Positions 25,560-37,992 of a DNA stretch of 64,000 nt are shown piece after piece. The position numbers were made by a program, and so were the translations under genes. The notes under the pieces were generated by a model. That model saw only the letters and a list, made by a program, of their open reading frames with translations. It ran no database searches and was not told where the DNA came from. How positions within the stretch are numbered: position 1 is the stretch's first letter; each line of letters begins with the position of its first letter. The DNA is taken from assembly GCA_036172665.1 (NCBI GenBank), contig CM069871.1:5642001-5706000 (forward strand). Direction: 5' to 3'. The DNA comes from Prosopocoilus inquinatus. Taxonomy: Eukaryota > Arthropoda > Insecta > Coleoptera > Lucanidae.

Positions 25560-28065
25560 TATTTGATTTTGAAGGAAGTTCTATTTCTCTTATAACTTCA
25601 TAACTTCTCTCTGTGGGCCAACACCCATTTCTACCAAAACTTTCTTTACCTTTCACCATCAATCTTGGAGACCAATCTTTTCCTGGGTTCTTCAATTTAA
25701 CATTTTGAATTCTAAGACTAGTCATCAATCAAAGTAATGAACTTTCTTAATGTGCTTTGCTAATTGGGAGTACAATATTTCATTTGAACTTCTTTTAGAA
25801 GTTTCGAATTTCCATTGTATCTTCCGGTCCGGTCCGGTACTCTAAACATCTTTTCTGCAAATTGGCTTGGACGTTCTACTACCTTTTTTTATTTTACAGT
25901 TTTTTGAATCACTGCATTCCTTTTTCTTTGTTTTCTCAAGATTTTGCCAAACAGCTGGCGCTTTCTCACCTTCTCTTTAAGTTTAATTCTTCAGTGTTTT
26001 GTTTTCCTCTCTCTCAAAAATCTTGTCGATGATTTGTTTTCCAAAGATAATTGTTAATTCTTTCAATTTGTTGTATCGATTTACACTTTCATGTACTTGA
26101 TTTTTTTTTTTAAGTTGAATAATCGCAACCTCCAAAAAGACAACTTAACAAAATACTAGCCAAATCGTTCTAAATCAATCGAAAGAAATCTTTCCTTCCT
26201 GTTATTTTGGATTTGGTTTCGAATTTTGCCGGTTTTTGCTGAAGGAAAGAAAACTCTTTATATTAAACAAGAAGCAATATCTTGGAAGTAAATTTTTTAA
26301 ATAAATTTATTCCATGACCGATGTCGCATTTTATGGTCTTTTCAAGTGGTTATCAAGTTAATATGTATAAAGGATTATTCTAGATAAAATGTAAATTTCT
26401 GCGTAATTTCGTTAAACATGCAAAAATATCTAAATAATTGTCCAGGAACAATTAAAAAAAAAACAAAGTTTATTTTCTAAAAAGTTTTTGTTTTCTCTAA
26501 AAAAAATTGTTAATTTTTTTTTCCAAAAAATCATTTTCTTCCTAAAAAGTTTTCTTATTACCTATTAACTACTTGAAAATGTCATGAAAGGCGAAACCAG
26601 TCGTGGAATAAATTTGTAAACATTGCTCCAAAACATTTGTTTTTATTTAATGAAAGAAAGAAAGACAGACATTTTCTGAAGAGACTAAGGAAACATAGTA
26701 ATGTTTTAATGAAGATAAATTACCAAATCGACTAAGAGATGGCGCTCTGTATCGATCACAGTTTACTAATTGCAATCACACAAAGAACGAACCCAGTTCT
26801 CTTGCAACGAAAGAAAGCTAATTAGCCATCCAAGGTCATTCTTTCATTGTGTCTTTTAATATTTTTTTTGTAAATTTTATTTTAAAAATGTTGCATGCGA
26901 AGAAACAGAAAACAGAAAAGCAGGAGGAAAAGTTTCTGAAAAGATCAAAAAGTAACTTAGAATGTTCCTTTTTGATCTAACGTTCCTTTTTGATCTAAAG
27001 TGACTTAGAATGTTCCTGTTTGATCTCTTCAGAAACCTCAATTATCGAAAATCCTACTTTTCCCGAATTACATGAAGTTAATTCTCTGGCCGACCAAAAG
27101 ATGGTGTTCTGGTTCAGTGTCTGAGACGTGCACTTCCAAAATTAGATGCAGGTACTTAATTTGATTCGATTCTTTTTGTTCTAACTTTTCTATTATCCTG
27201 GTTTTGTTGACCTTATTGAATCTTTTTCAAACCATTTCCGTTCAACATTGTTTATTCGATATTGTTTTTCGTAAAATAATTTCTTAATTTTTTTCGCGAT
27301 CTTCACTATCCTCGAGATTATTTCTTTGCAAAGATGGCAAAGTTCTGACTCATTGTAACAGACGACGCCACAAATGTCTCTTTTTTGTTCAAAGTGGAAC
27401 CTCTTTTCGTCACGGTTTCATCAATTCTCTCTCTCATCTGATCTGTCTCTGTTTCAAATTTCGCTTCGATGTGGCATCTTGTTTCCCTCTTATTTTTCTC
27501 GAATGTCTAATATTTTCTTGTTATTCTGATCGCTTTTATTGTTCATTATTTCGACCTTGTCGTCTATTTCTTGTGGCCTATCTTTTATCTCTCTATTGCT
27601 TTGTTCAATTTTCTGTACTAATTTACAATTTTCTTCCATTTTTTTCTTCTAATTTTGTATTGGTTTTTTCCATTTTTGTATTGTTCATTCTCACTTCTTG
27701 TGTCAACATCGCCGACATTGTCTTCATATTTCCTGACTCTTCTGTTCTTGGTATTGTTCTCTTCTGTCATCTGTCTCACGTCTATTAGATCTTCTTCTTC
27801 TATCATTTTCTCCTTTCTTTCTTCCTCTTCAATCTCACTAACTCTTTCCTCCTCTTCTGGCTTCTCCATTGCTCTTCTTTCTATTAAGTCGCTGTCTCTT
27901 CTTTGTCTTCTTTTTTGATTCTGTTTCGTATCAATTTTCTCGTTTTGTTTCTAACTTTGCATTCGAGCTTCCACGTGCGTTGGGCATTAAATAATTCGTT
28001 ATCCCTTTCGAGTTGCTACTTGCATTGGTCACCAAATAATTGCCATGTAGCGGGCCGGCTGGTAG
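25560..28065. other. Pyrimidine-rich intronic stretch without supported gene
   Basis: T- and C-rich on the plus strand, most strongly at 27420-27930. It yields opposite-strand low-complexity frames: hydrophobic on plus, and Glu/Lys-rich on minus at 27618-27869 (EEEERVSEIEEEERKEK). The minus frame could be a coiled-coil remnant, but has no domain, splice signals or homologous copy in the window. A small repeat at 26940-27050 repeats AGAATGTTCCT(T/G)TTTGATCT. Confidence 0.45.
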
Positions 28066-28200
28066 TTTTTTTTTTTTGTTCTTCTTAAACTCAGGGTTTT
28101 GGACTCTTGAAGGGATCGAACCCTCCAACTCTTGTAGTAGATGGCCATAAGACTTTATCTACTTTACGCGCGTGAGAACCCCGGAATTCACGAGAGTCAA
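28066..28200 (-). mobile_element. Candidate tRNA-derived SINE
   Basis: On the minus strand a near-consensus polymerase III B box, GGTTCGATCCC (28122-28112), follows an A-box-like TAGATAAAGTC (28161-28151) at tRNA-like distance. Downstream lies an A-rich tail including 12 A (28077-28066). This order is typical of a short tRNA-related SINE. The sequence does not fold as a complete tRNA (acceptor ends do not pair), so it is not called a tRNA gene. Borders and target duplication are unresolved. Confidence 0.4.
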
Positions 28201-30567
28201 ACCATCACCCCAGGTTAGCAAATCTTGTGTGAGTTTGACTTTCGTTCCACGCACAACTGTCTAATGATGCTCTTGGTTTGCACCTGTTGCACCAATTAAA
28301 CACTTGCCCGCAATGCCGTTTTTAAATTGCTTGATTTAATAATTTGTTTAAGTGCTGAAGGCATAATTGTTTCCATTTTATGATAATAACAAAGAGTGAC
28401 GGCTTGCGCCAAGCCACCACTTATTATCATGATTACATTTTTCTGATTCAATTTTTGATCTTATCCAATCTGTATGGTGATGTCCTGGCTCCAAATCCGG
28501 TTGTTGTTTAAAATTCACTTTCAACTTAATACATTAATTACAATAGATTTCAATACTAATATTTTACAATCTCTTTCAATTTTAAGAGATTTTTTTCCCC
28601 TTCGGGATTTACTAAAAATCTGCTGATATTTATTGCATCATCGTCTTTTAAAGCATCTTCGTACCACCACTAGTTCTTCCCCGCTTTAAACTGTATAAAC
28701 AAATATAAATTTCAGTTGGTATTAGTTTGTCACATTTTCTAACTGGTGTAGTTTTTACAAAAAATTGGAATACTCTCAATAAACGAACACGTAAGTACAA
28801 TTTTTGATTAGTTTACAATTCAACCTGTTTGCCGAAAAATTTTCCTAATATTAAAACAAATTCATTCGACCGAAACATTGTTTAGAGAATTTTTAATTTT
28901 AATAGTCAAAAGTTTCTTAAACAAATTCATCGTAAGATTGTTCTTTTCTTCAACTAAACTAAAGTGTATTCCAGGTTTCTTCTTGCCGAGCTAAATATCA
29001 TAGCTATATGTATACACTTATGTTTCGAAAATATTGATTTAGTCTTTTCTTCATTATAATCGTTTCGTTCTGTAGAAGTTGCTTAATTAATTAAGTAGAC
29101 GTCCAGCGTGTCATTTGAATTAAATCGAGATTCATGTCTGCGGTTTAAATGGATTCGATTCCGGAGAATCTGCATTTGAGATATCGATTCTGCAGTCATG
29201 TACTTATACTTATATTTATTGTACATGACCGGATTTCAGTTACGAAACCCGGCTTCAAGTTTATCTAATGGGGTCTTACTTCGAAAACTTCATGGCTTCA
29301 TCTCCGATACAAATTCGAGGATGCGGCCGGTAGGCAAAATCAGTTGCAGTTTCCATAATTCGATGGCCCATATTAATTTGAATATTTTTTCGCTTGCTTT
29401 AATTAAAAACAACAACTTTGAATAATAGCCTGGTTTTTATTCATATGCACTTCGCCGCTTGACCAATAAATTTTTCCAGCGCATGTTAATTACCATACGA
29501 ATTACAGTGTCCTGTCGACTAAAATGCAGGGCATGCAAAACATCAAAGATATATGACACTCTTCGTTACAGAGTGCTTTCACGACAGACCGCCGCCCGCC
29601 GCAATTTGTATTTTTACAAGCGAAAAAATGCCACAGCCAAGCGGACGTGTTTATCGGAATCAATTCCGGCCAATATTAAAATCCCCTCCCCCCTCCCACC
29701 CTCTCACTCTTATTGGCAAAGTTTATCTGGAACCTGTCTTCGGGGGCGAAATTGGAAATTTTATTTTACCCCCCTGCTTTCATAGGATACTGAGTAATAG
29801 GAAATCAATAATTCTAATTTTGTTATCGAGTCTATTAGGGTAAGCCGTAATTTGGCAATAAATTCAACTTAAATTTAAGTTTGCTGCGCTTCGGATCAAT
29901 TTCGAACTCGGTGGCGTGCTTTTAAAATTTGAATCGGGTAAGTTAGTTTTAATGGAACTGTCGGGAAAGGGGGCGGAGTACATTGTAGTTTTAAGGGTTA
30001 CGAGATAATTTGAGGGTTAATGGCGACCGTTACTTCCTCTCTTGTAATGAGCTTTAAGTAGAGTCATTCATTGGATGTAATAATTTTATCAATGAGTTTG
30101 AATCTAGGGATATGCTAGCATATAACCTCTGATCTTCCGCTCCGGATTGTGGGCTGCTCAAATTTGTAAGTCAAAACGACAGTTAAATTTTACATTTTTA
30201 GTTCCTTCACTCGTTGTCGCAGAAAGAAGGAAAGAGGAGAGAGATAATAAGTTATCAAAAATATCATTTCATGAGCGAGTAACACATTACAACTATCGCA
30301 GGTTATTAATTTGGCATGCTGTCACCTTAGGCTCCTGAGTAATTAACGAGAACGGTCGCAAGTTAGCGCTGAGAATGACAATTCAGCTGTCCCGAGCCAG
30401 TACTCAATTGAAGATGGGTGGCAATCCTGTTCTCAAACACTAGCCTGTTTCCTTTCGTAGCAACCCCTTGTGGCGTTTCGCTGAGTTGGCGCTGCGTCGC
30501 GTGGAACGATGACCTTCTAATAGGACGCGATGTTGTAGGGCGTCGTCCTTCAAATGACAAGTTAGAC
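28201..30567. other. Intronic stretch without recognised gene
   Basis: Mostly unique A+T-rich sequence. An imperfect inverted pair, GAGTCAAACC and GAGTTTGACT, lies at about 28194-28245. The frames at 29459-29843 and 30363-30702 have no domain; the latter overlaps the first satellite unit. Nothing else supported. Confidence 0.45.
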
Positions 30568-32748
30568 AGCAAACGTAAAAGTATTGTCGAAAGATTCGGA
30601 AAACGATGCCAGGGAAGAACTAAATACGCGAATTTCTCCGTGAGAACAAAGAAATCTAATATGAGCATGGGTCGCTGGAATTCGCGTCACATAAATTCCT
30701 GACTGTTTAACGCAGAAGCGTTAGGTCCGCTTGGAATAAGCTATTTATAACAACTCCACAGGTTCCCGAAGCGCAAGTAAAACGAAATTGTAGCTGTTTC
30801 GAATTGGTGACCGGAAATAAATTCTTAGAAAGCAAACGTAAAAGTATTGTCGAAAGACAGATGATTCGGAAAACGATGCCAGAGAGGAATTAACAAGCGG
30901 ATTTCTCTGCAGGAACAAAGAAATCTAATATGAGCTTGGGTCGCTGGAATTCGCGTCACGTACATACCTGACTGTTTAACGTAGAAACGTTAGGTCCGCT
31001 TGGAATAAGCGATTTATGACAACTCCGCAGGTTCACGAAGCACAAGTAAAACGAGTTATCATTTTAGCTGTTTCGAATTGGTGGCCGGAAATAAATTCTT
31101 AGAAAGCAAACGTAAAAGTATTGTCGAAAGACAGATGATTCGGAAAACGATGCCAGAGAGGAATTAACAAGCGGATTTCTCTGCAGGAACAAAGAAATCT
31201 AATATGAGTTTGGGTCGCTGGAATTCGCGTCACGTACATACCTGACTGTTTAACGCAGAAACGTTAGGTCCGCTTAGAATAAGCGATTTATAACAACTCC
31301 ATAGGTTCACGAAGCACAAGTAAAACGAGTTATCATTTTAGCTGTTTCGAATTGGTGGCCGGAAATAAATTCTTAGAAAGCAAACGTAAAAGTATTGTCG
31401 AAAGACAGATGATTCGGAAAACGATGCCAGAGAGGAATTAACAAGCGGATTTCTCTGCAGGAACAAAGAAATCTAATATGAGCTTGGGTCGCTGGAATTC
31501 GCGTCACGTACATACCTGACTGTTTAACGTAGAAACGTTAGGTCCGCTTAGAATAAGCGATTTATAACAACTCCACAGGTTCACGAAGCACAAGTAAAAC
31601 GAGTTATCATTTTAGCTGTTTCGAATTGGTGGCCTGAAATAAATTCTTAGAAAGCAAACGTAAAAGTATTGTCGAAAGACAGATGATTCTGAAAACGATG
31701 CCAGAGAGGAATTAACAAGCGGATTTCTCTGCAGGAACAAAGAAATCTAATATGAGCTTGGGTCGCTGGAATTAGCGTCACGTACATACCTGACTGTTTA
31801 ACGTAGAAACGTTAGGTCCGCTTAGAATAAGCGATTTATAACAACTTCACAGGTTCACGAAGCACAAGTAAAACGAGTTATTATTTTAGCTGTTTCGAAT
31901 TGGTGGCCGGAAAAAAATTCTTAGAAAGCAAACGTAAAAGTATTGTCGAAAGACAGATGATTCTGAAAACGATGCCAGAGAGGAATTAACAAGCGGATTT
32001 CTCTGCGGGAACAAAGAAATCTAATATGAGCTTGGGTCGCTGGAATTCGCGTCACGTACATACCTGACTGTTTAACGTAGAAACGTTAGGTCCGCTTAGA
32101 ATAAGCGATTTATAACAACTCCACAGGTTCACGAAGCACAAGTAAAACGAGTTATCATTTTAGCTGTTTCGAATTGGTGGCCTGAAATAATTTCTTAGAA
32201 AGCAAACGTAAAAGTATTGTCGAAAGACAGATGATTCGGAAAACGATGCCAGAGAGGAATTAACAAGAGGATTTCTCTGCAGGAACAAAGAAATCTAATA
32301 TGAGTTTGGGTCGCTGGAATTCGCGTCACGTACATACCTGACTGTTTAACGCAGAAACGTTAGGTCCGCTTAGAATAAGCGATTTATAACAACTCCATAG
32401 GTTCACGAAGCACAAGTAAAACGAGTTATCATTTTAGCTGTTTCGAATTGGTGGCCGGAAATAAATTCTTAGAAAGCAAACGTAAAAGTATTGTCGAAAG
32501 ACAGATGATTCGGAAAACGATGACAGAGAGGAATTAACAAGCGGATTTCTCTGCAGGAACAAAGAAATCTAATATGAGCTTGGGTCGCTGGAATTCGCGT
32601 CACGTACATACCTGACTGTTTAACGCAGAAACGTTAGGTCCGCTTGGAATAAGCTATTTATAACAACTCCACAGGTTCACGAAGCACAAGTAAAACGAGT
32701 TATCATTTTAGCTGTTTCGAATTGGTGGCCGAAAATAAATTCTCTCAG
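30568..32748. repeat. 274-bp satellite-like tandem array, eight units
   Basis: The word AGCAAACGTAAAAGTATTGT starts units at 30568, 30831, 31105, 31379, 31653, 31927, 32201 and 32475. The first unit is 263 bases and the most divergent; all others are spaced exactly 274 bases. Inner units are nearly identical, pointing to recent homogenisation. Each unit holds a small imperfect dyad, GCTTAGAATAAGC. Units 3 and 7 share private variants (GAGTTTGGGTCGC, CTCCATAGGTT). All frames are interrupted, so it is noncoding. Confidence 0.95.
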
Positions 32749-35696
32749 GAACACAATGTCGGGAACGTGCCTAAACCAAAAACGAACAGTGTGGCCAACG
32801 GTCAACAGTTAAAAAGTACACCACATGAATATTTAAAATGACGAGGGAATTCAAACTGTAACAAGCAGTGTATGGATGGTCAGCCTAAGTACTCATCCTA
32901 AAACTCTTCAGTCTGTCTGACAACCGTTCCCGTTTGCTGATAACTCAAGCTACTGTTTTAAACCCTCGAGCCACCCTTGGAAGACGATTTTGTTGTTTGG
33001 TAGCTGGGTTGAAGTTCATAGCCAAAAATGCGTTCCCTGAAGTTTTCTCACGAAAGCCTGAATAGAGTCGCTGTATCATCCTGAAGCTTCTCCTTCGCTG
33101 TCTCTCTCTTTACAAGGATTAACTCGATTAATTTATTGATGATAAAATTGATGGCATTCAGATAGTAATTGATATATTTAATAAAATAAAAGAAAGCGGT
33201 GCTTATAACAAATGTACATTGACGTTAAGAAACGTATGTTTTTTGATATGAAACACGTTGTTAGATTCAGGGATTAGGATCAAGCTTTATTAATTCGTTT
33301 ACCGACAATAATTTGATGTATTCTTTCCGTATCTTATTTTAATGGAAACACAAATGATTTTATAAAAGCAATGAAAAAATATGAAACATTTTTCTGATCT
33401 CTTTAAATAAACGGCAGCGGAGTGTTCTGAAAAGCAGTTTACTTTTCTTCCGTGAATACTAAACTCGGGGAAGTACTACTGATTGTAATTTAACAACATA
33501 AATTGAAGATTTGATTTCAAGAGAAATTGGCTCGACACGTGCTTAAAATTAAGTCTCCTAGGAAATAAAGAACTAATCAACTGGCAATGGTTTACATCAA
33601 CTGCGATTTCGTGTCACGGGACGTCTTTTCAACAAGCTTTTCTCTGCTAGAGAAGATTACTTTTCGAATTACAACGCGTATTGCTATGGAAAATTCCAGC
33701 TCCATCTGCTGACATCAGCAGTTGTAGTTCTTTAAGTAAAGTGCAGTGCGGAGAATCATATAACTCGGCTCATAATTCATTTTGTACATGACATCTTAAC
33801 AGAGAGATTAATATGTTAGGTGAGGCATTGTTTTTGTAGGCTGGCGTCGCGAGTTTAATGAAGGCTTTATCTCAGACCGGGAGACTAAATAAGATTGTTT
33901 TTTTTTTGTGGGTACCGATCGTAAATCAAATGTTTACAACACTAAACATGAATAAAAACATATACAAGTATAACGTTCAGATAAATAACACTAAATAAAT
34001 ACTGTCCCATTAAATGCGTCACATTGGGGATATGATTCTGCTTTCCGTATTAGAAATGGACGATTGTTACAGTTTAATTCCCTGGTTCTATTGACGATTG
34101 TTACAGTTTAATTCCCTCGTTCTTTTATAACATTCACGTGTGGTACGATGCAATGGTTGGCAGTTGGCCACACTGCTGTTTCCGTTTGGGCGCTTTGATA
34201 TCACAGCTTCTGATGGGTTCTAGCGATCATGTGACCCATTTCTGAATTCTAATTGTCTAGCCATGTTGACTCGTGATTTAGAGTTAGAGTCAAGCTTGTT
34301 GTGCCGTTGTCTTTTGTACTGATTTATTGTTTATCTTTTGTTTTAATATACGTTTTAAGTACGATCTGTGGTTTTGTTGCGACGAACAGTTATTTTGGAT
34401 GTAAGAGTGGATTATTCTCCTGGGATTTTTTCGAAATTTTGGGGATGCACGTTGCGATCCTTGGAGGACGGTTCCGCAGTGGCGTAGAAACCAGCCAGGG
34501 TCACTGCTCCTGACATCCTTGACCTTACACCTCGCCTTCTGAGAACTAGCTCGGGACATCTAATTGTCGTCTTCAGCGCTAATTTGCTGCCGTTTTTGTT
34601 AATTATTCAGGAGATAAAGTAAATTCATTCAGATAGGAGGAGCACATTGTGTTCCGTCTCTCTTAGCTCAAGCTCTTTTTTTATTATATATTTCTCTTGC
34701 TAAAGCTATTTCACGTAATATATCGCCTAAAGATGTTGTTCTTATTCAAGTTTGATATTGAAATCGATCGACGTGACGAGGCAATTATGACCGAAACGTA
34801 GGAACTTCCGCAAATCCTCTCCCGTAATAAATCTTATTGCTTGCTCCTACGGAGCATATTGCGTAACACTTTAATATTATTGCTACATCTGGCCCCGCCT
34901 AAATAAATTTATCTCACTCGAATGAATATAGGTTGAACAGAGGGATAACGACATACGTTTTAGGAAATCCGCAATCCACCCTCGGGTTGGTTATGCCTCC
35001 CCGAAAATAACAGCTAAACATATTTACACCGTACCTCAGAGGAATATTTACCTAGTTATTTAGTTAGAAGAAAAACAGGAAATGCGCTTTTATGGGGATC
35101 TAATAAACCCCTACCTCGGAGCTTGTTGAAAGTTGAACAATTCGTACAACGTAACAACATGGCCAGTTTTAAAACTAATGATTGCAACATCTGGATTGGA
35201 TTTTCAGCGTTATTTAATTATAATATATCGCAGTTAGGATAGGTGTACACCGTGACGTTGGTTTGGCTTCATAAGTTATGAGCCGGCTTTAGCGCTTACA
35301 GGGGACAAAACGGTCCACGCTTTCAGAAACCAGATGCTAACCAACTATCATCTAAATAATGCTCGCAAATTTATCAGTCGTTGTTCATTTTCGGATGAGC
35401 CCGGGCGTTAATTTATCAGGCGGCATTCGTTGTAACAAGATATTTAAATGAAAGCGATTTCGCACACGTCCGACGAAGTTAATTTTGACTAATGGCGATA
35501 ATATCGCCGCCGCTGTGTGTTCAACCTCGTGCAACGTTTAATCGATGAGAGGGTGTTTATCAAGTTTCGTATCTAACGTACAAAACAACAGGGCGAAATC
35601 GAGTTCTGTTTTACAAATGAGATGACGATTATTTTCATGAAATGAAATCGCAATTATTGCGCGTCATTAGCATGCGAATAAAAAACTTGAAGAACC
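32749..35696. other. Intronic stretch without recognised gene
   Basis: Holds a two-copy 34-base direct repeat (GACGATTGTTACAGTTTAAT at 34059 and 34093). Around 34140-34680 the base composition is more balanced and opposite-strand frames overlap (34290-34559), but no domain is recognisable; it may be an old retroelement. The stretch 35200-35560 is GC-richer and unique. No gene supported. Confidence 0.45.
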
Positions 35697-35704
35697 GCAT
35701 ATAC

Positions 35705-36696
35705 CATCGTTTCCTAAAGTGCGGGGCGCGCCCCCTTGGGGGGGGGGCACCTAAGTCTTCAAAAAGGGGCGCAGCAGAACAAATACAAAAAAACTGAACG
35801 CAAATTGCAACTAATTTATCAACTTATTTCTTACAAGAAATTGTTATGCACCCCTTCCCACCCCCTTTAACTTCTTCATTTTTTACTTTAGAAAGAAGTC
35901 TTTATTATAAAACTTACATAAACTAATTCAAAGTTTTTGCTGATATTTACAGAAAAACAAATGAACATCGCATAACTGAGATGTAAAGTGAAATATTAAT
36001 TTTTTAATCGGAAAACTTGGCATTTTTTTAATTATTTGGTATTTGAAATAATAATCCCCTTTCTTTTTCTTAAACCAATTTTATCTTTTAAAACTTTTTT
36101 TAATTAAAACGTAACATTGTGTCTAAGAGACGATCATTCATATTCTATAGCACGGGTATATCGACCGTTTGGAGGTCGATGAAGACTTCAAAGGGGTCGA
36201 TGGACCTTTATTAAGAGTTCGCTAGGGGTCTTTCAAGGTGTCGGAGTTGTTAAGTCTTGTGTAGTGAACGTCTTGTTGAGTAGTTCATAAAAAAAGTAAA
36301 AAAAATACATTAAATATTAAAAAAAATTGAATTAGCTCGTACAGGGGAGAAAGAAGAGACGTTCAATTGATTATCAAAATTAAAATACTCCTAAAATACG
36401 AATAAAATCAAATGAAATAAAAACAAAAGACAATCGTCAAACAAGACAGGACGAAAATAAAAATCATGTGAAACTCATTAACTCAAATCGATAAAAAAAA
36501 AACTTTCACCAATACCAAAAATTTAATTCAATTTAATAATTAAAAAATAAAATAAATTCGCCGAAAATAGCGCTCATTCGGCGAAATTAAAATGTAAAAT
36601 AAAATAATCTCATATCGTGTAAAAAAAAGAAACAAAAGACGTTCAATTGATAATTAAAAAAAAAATCAAAAGTCATATCAAATAATATCAAACCGT
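35705..36696. repeat. hAT internal tandem duplication, copy 1
   Basis: About 998 bases separate the matching ends CATCGTTTCC at 35705 and 36703. Both copies share the terminal repeat, a poly-G tract of differing length, GGTATATCGACCGTTTGGAG and a hairpin around ATTCGCCGAAAATAGCG. Differences are few, so the duplication is young compared with many repeats here. Confidence 0.9.
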
Positions 36697-36702
36697 ATAT
36701 AC

Positions 36703-37698
36703 CATCGTTTCCCAAAGTGTGGGGCGCGCCCCCTTTGGGGGGGGGGGGGGGGCGCCTAAGTCTTCAAAAAGGGGCGCAGCAGAACAAATACAAAAAAATT
36801 GAACGCAAATTGCAACTAATTTATCAACTTATTTTTTACAAGAAATTGTTACGCACCCCTTTCCACCCCCTTTAACTTCTTTTTTTTTACTTTAGAAAGA
36901 AGTCTCTATTATAAAACTTATATAGACTAATTCAAAGTTTTTGTTCACATTTACAGAAAAACAAATGAACATCGCATAACTGAGATGTAAAGTGAAATTT
37001 TAATTTTTTAATCGGAAAACTTGGCATTTTTTTAATTATTTGGTATCTGAAATAATAATCGCCTTTCTTTTTCTTAAACAAATTTTATCTTTTAAAACTT
37101 TGTTTAATTAAAACGTAACATTGTGTCTAAGAGACGATCATTCATATTCTATAGCACGGGTATATCGACCGTTTGGAGGTCGATGAAGACTTCAAAGGGG
37201 TCGATGGACCTTTATTAAGAGTTCGCTAGGGGTCTTTCAAGGTCTCGGAGTTGTTAAGTCTTGTGTAGTGAACGTCTTGTTGAGTAGTTCATAAAAAAAG
37301 TAAAAAAAATACATTAAATATTAAAAAAAATTGAATTAGCTCGTACAGGGGAGAAAGAAGAGACGTTCAATTGATTATCAAAATTAAAATACTCCTAAAA
37401 TACGAATAAAATCAAATGAAATAAAAACAAAAGACAATCGTCAAACAAGACAGGACGAAAATAAAAATCATGTGAAACTCATTAACTCAAATCGATAAAA
37501 AAAAAAACTTTCACCAATACCAAAAATTTAATTCAATTTAATAATTAAAAAATAAAATAAATTCGCCGAAAATAGCGATCACTCGGCGGAACTAAAATGT
37601 AAAATAAAATAATCTCATATCGTGTAAAAAAAAGAGAAACAAAAGAGGTTCAACTGATAATTAAAAAAATCAAAAGTCATATCAAATAATATCAAACC
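36703..37698. repeat. hAT internal tandem duplication, copy 2
   Basis: It begins with a second copy of the left terminal repeat (CATCGTTTCCCAAAGTG) directly preceded by TATATAC, nearly the host flank CATATAC seen outside copy 1. So the duplicated segment includes at least six bases of flanking target, implying that duplication happened after insertion. Copy 2 has the longer G-run (about 36737-36752). It ends at ATATCAAACCG. Confidence 0.88.
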
Positions 37699-37992
37699 GA
37701 TGAGAAAACAAGTAACAAGACGATTAGTTGTTAATTTAAAAGTAAAAAACAAAACGAATGATAAAGAAAAAACAAAGGTCCATCAATTGATTATATTAAA
37801 AGTTAAATAAAATAGAATCAAATGAGGATTGTATAAAAATAAAGGGGTGATGATAAAGTTAGGACCAAAATAAAAATTATACAAAACTAACAATAAGTCA
37901 AATTGATTTAAAAATTGACAAATTTTGTCATGATCCAAAGAATAATCTGTAAATTTTAACAGAACTGGGCGATACATTTAGACATATACACT

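Noticed and set aside
27471..27918. Membrane-protein-like plus frames and Glu-rich minus frame
   Set aside because: Low-complexity T/C tract; both strands open; no splice or start context.
28105..28200. True tRNA gene
   Set aside because: A and B boxes are present but acceptor and anticodon arms do not pair properly; a SINE head is the better explanation.
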